NCBI GenBank assembly: GCA_009780755.1
Contig: WQZL01000007.1
Location: 1 to 24,750 of the forward strand
From: Promicromonosporaceae bacterium
Lineage (GTDB): Bacteria > Actinomycetota > Actinomycetes > Actinomycetales > Cellulomonadaceae
Direction: 5' to 3'
DNA: 24,750 nt
Position numbers and translations under genes: made by a program. Below the pieces are notes generated by a model. The model ran no database searches and was not told the DNA's origin. It worked only from the letters and a program-made list of their open reading frames with translations. Below, in pieces: positions 22,858 to 24,750 of this stretch (position 1 is its first letter; every line of letters begins with the position of its first letter).

Positions 22858-24257
22858 TGAGCGAACAAATGGAACCGGTTTTGGCTGCCGCTGAACCCGT
22901 GGCGGAGCCATCGAACTCCAGGCTGAGGGCGGTTTTCGGGCCGGTGGGACGCTTCTGTGGCGCTCGCAGCCGGGAGCTGAAGGAGACCACCAGCGGCGGC
23001 GCCCGTAAGTTTGGCATGGTCTTCGCCCTGCTCGCGCTGATTATCTTCTTCCAGTGGCGCGCGCCTGGCGGCGTGCTGACCTCTAGCAATGCGCAGACCA
23101 TGATCCTGGGGAACTCGTTCATTCTGGTGATGACGATGGGCATGGTGATGGTTATCATCGCCGGCCACATCGACCTATCGGTCGGATCGGTGGCCGCAAC
23201 GGTGGGCACGCTGGTGGCCCTCGCCACCCACGAATCCACCGCCGTTATCAGCGGCTGGGGCTGGCCGCGGTGGGCCGGTGTGCTACTCGGCCTCGCCATC
23301 GGTTTATCCATCGGCGCCCTGCAAGGATTCCTGGTCGCATATGTGGGTATCCCCGGCTTCATCACCACGCTGGCCGGCATGATGATCTGGCGCGGCGTCG
23401 GCATGTGGATTTTAGCGGCCAATGGCTCCAACATCCCCGTGCCCTACGAGATGCGGTTCCTTGGCGGTGGTCACCTGCCCGACATCTGGAGCCGCTCGGT
23501 CTTCAACCTGAATGGCACCACGCTGATTCTCGGTGTTCTCGGCATCACCCTGGTTGTCTTAGGCGAGTTCCGCAAGCGCGCTACGGCCAAGCGGCTAGAG
23601 GGCAAAGCCCCGCTCCTGTGGATCTCTGCGACCCGAACCGGAATCTTTGTGGCGGTAATTGGCTACCTCACCTGGCTATTCGGCTCGGGCCGTGCCGGTA
23701 CCGGCTTCCCCGTGCCCGGCGTAATCATTTTGGTACTCGCTGCCATCTACTGGTTCATCACCACCAAAACCATCAATGGCCGCAACGTCTATGCCGTCGG
23801 CGGCAACAAGCACGCCGCCGCCCTGTCCGGCGTGAACATCAAGCGCACCAACTTCCTGGTGATGATGAACATGTCGCTGCTGGCCTCGGTGGCCGCCATC
23901 ATTTTCGTCTCTCGTTCCTGGCGCACTGGCCTAGCCGACGGTACCGGATGGGAATTGGACGTCATCGCCTCGGTGTTCATCGGTGGCGCCGCCGTCTCCG
24001 GCGGCGTCGGCACCGTGATCGGCTCCCTTATCGGCGGCATGGTGATGGTTGTGCTGAACAACGGCCTGATCCTGATGGGCGTGGGCACCGCCCAGACCAA
24101 CATCATCAAGGGCGTCGTGTTGATTGCGGCCGTCGCCTTTGACGTCTACAACAAGGTGCAGGGTCGCCCATCCCTGATCGGAAAAATGATAGACGGCTTG
24201 CGCCCCAAGAAGGGCGACGAGGCAACCCTGCTCGACAAGGCGGCTCCGGTGGCCTGA
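22857..24257 (+). CDS. gguB: Multiple-monosaccharide ABC importer, permease
   Basis: Membrane permease (466 aa from this start) of the XylH/GguB branch of sugar importers. After a ~55-aa soluble N-terminus there are about ten hydrophobic segments. 'GHIDLSVGSVAA' (near 102-113) and 'YAVGGNKHAAALSGVN' are hallmark motifs of CUT2 permeases; a charged insert (about 235-260) splits the membrane core as in the longer XylH-like members. Two adjacent ATGs exist; 22857 is six bases from GAAGG and overlaps the gguA stop (ATGATGA), 22854 is only three bases away. Works with GguA and the binding protein that follows after a 117-bp gap containing a hairpin. Confidence 0.92.
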   Translation: MSEQMEPVLAAAEPVAEPSNSRLRAVFGPVGRFCGARSRELKETTSGGARKFGMVFALLALIIFFQWRAPGGVLTSSNAQTMILGNSFILVMTMGMVMVIIAGHIDLSVGSVAATVGTLVALATHESTAVISGWGWPRWAGVLLGLAIGLSIGALQGFLVAYVGIPGFITTLAGMMIWRGVGMWILAANGSNIPVPYEMRFLGGGHLPDIWSRSVFNLNGTTLILGVLGITLVVLGEFRKRATAKRLEGKAPLLWISATRTGIFVAVIGYLTWLFGSGRAGTGFPVPGVIILVLAAIYWFITTKTINGRNVYAVGGNKHAAALSGVNIKRTNFLVMMNMSLLASVAAIIFVSRSWRTGLADGTGWELDVIASVFIGGAAVSGGVGTVIGSLIGGMVMVVLNNGLILMGVGTAQTNIIKGVVLIAAVAFDVYNKVQGRPSLIGKMIDGLRPKKGDEATLLDKAAPVA

Positions 24258-24317
24258 TTTCCCGCCGAAACCTGTTCCAAGTTCATTTAAAAGTCCCGGC
24301 CATTTGGCCACCAGACC

Positions 24318-24336
24318 CCGACTGACATCCAGTCGG
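24318..24336 (+). other. Hairpin between permease and binding-protein genes
   Basis: CCGACTG (24318-24324), loop ACATC, CAGTCGG (24330-24336): a perfect 7-bp stem in the 117-bp gap. A small GGCC-ATTT-GGCC hairpin lies just upstream (from about 24298). Such stems often help make more binding protein than membrane components by protecting or separating the downstream message; this is inference. Confidence 0.45.
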
Positions 24337-24374
24337 CAAACCTCGGCCCCTCCGGCTGAAAGAAAGGCACACTC

Positions 24375-24750
24375 ATGAAGAAGACGATTCGCTTAGTCGC
24401 CCTGGCAGCCACCGCGCTGCTCGGTGCTGCAACCCTGACCGGCTGTGGCGATGACAATGACAACGGTGGCGGCGACGCTGGCGGCGGTTTCCCAGCCGAC
24501 GCACTGATTGGCGTCTCCTTGCCCCAGCAGACTTCGGAAAACTGGGTTCTTGCTGAGCGCCTGTTTGAAAACGGCCTGCGTGACGCCGGTTTCAGCTATG
24601 TTGTGCAATTTGCAAACGACGGCGTTACCGAGCAGCAGAACCAGATTGACGCCATGATCGAGCGGGGCGCCCGCGTCATCGTCATCGGCGCTATCGATGG
24701 CGCTCAGCTCGGTCCGCAGCTTGAACGCGCACACAGCGAGGGCATCCTCA
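24375..24750 (+). CDS. chvE: Multiple-monosaccharide-binding lipoprotein, N-terminal part, cut by window end
   Basis: An open frame from ATG 24375 to the window edge gives 125 residues. A basic start, a hydrophobic core and the lipobox LTGC with C24 make it a lipoprotein; a Gly/Asp/Asn-rich tether follows. The mature start 'ALIGVSLPQQTSENWVLAE' and the later 'QNQIDAMIERGARVIVIGA' plus 'IDGAQL' match periplasmic-binding-protein type I sugar binders of the ChvE kind. GAAAGG (24362-24367) is seven bases upstream of the ATG. It is the third gene of the importer; the order ATPase-permease-binding protein is the reverse of the binder-first order I know for chvE-gguAB. Ligand unknown, and the C-terminal lobe is not in the window. 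Confidence 0.9.
   Translation, partial: MKKTIRLVALAATALLGAATLTGCGDDNDNGGGDAGGGFPADALIGVSLPQQTSENWVLAERLFENGLRDAGFSYVVQFANDGVTEQQNQIDAMIERGARVIVIGAIDGAQLGPQLERAHSEGIL

Overview
Organism: the window is high-GC DNA with LPXTG sorting signals, class-3 (NarL-type) sensor kinases, actinobacterial-style exporter genes and DUF11/DUF7507-type surface repeats. This points to a high-GC Gram-positive actinobacterium, probably host- or mucosa-associated (Actinomycetaceae-like is my guess; the sequence alone does not settle it). Layout, left block (1-5215): a minus-strand cluster reads response regulator, sensor kinase, then a second membrane protein cut by the window edge whose N-terminal half looks like a paralogue of the kinase membrane domain. 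Divergently, a two-gene ABC exporter (ATPase and ABC-2-type permease) runs on the plus strand, so the two-component system is the obvious candidate regulator of the exporter. A 72-bp near-perfect palindrome lies in frame inside the 3' end of the ATPase gene. | Middle block (5216-19574): a scarred intergenic stretch holds a short direct repeat and a fragment resembling the P-loop region of an AAA-type ATPase. It is followed by two giant cell-wall-anchored proteins in tandem. The first (2338 aa) has a signal peptide, acidic 25-aa repeats, a VWA domain with an intact MIDAS, two copies of a ~750-aa supermodule, a Thr-Pro spacer and an LPTTG anchor. The second (2235 aa) has a signal peptide, a jelly-roll-like N-terminal region, 13 Ig-like DUF11/DUF7507-type repeats, a Pro-rich wall spacer and an LPITG anchor. 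They are separated by a perfect 16-bp hairpin. No sortase gene is present, so anchoring presumably uses a sortase encoded elsewhere. | The most interesting signal is inside the second giant. Lys in the first strand, an acidic residue 35-45 residues later in the five canonical units, and Asn in the last strand are present together in six repeats. Both Lys and Asn are missing from the other seven. The two kinds alternate strictly, as expected if every other domain is locked by an intramolecular isopeptide bond. All 13 repeats also keep a Cys pair. | Right block (19588-24750): a ROK-family repressor is followed by a multiple-monosaccharide ABC importer (gguA-gguB-chvE type; chvE is cut by the window end). 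A 15-bp palindrome, GTTCA-N5-TGAAC, lies just before the repressor start and again before the importer operon, giving a self-consistent candidate ROK operator.
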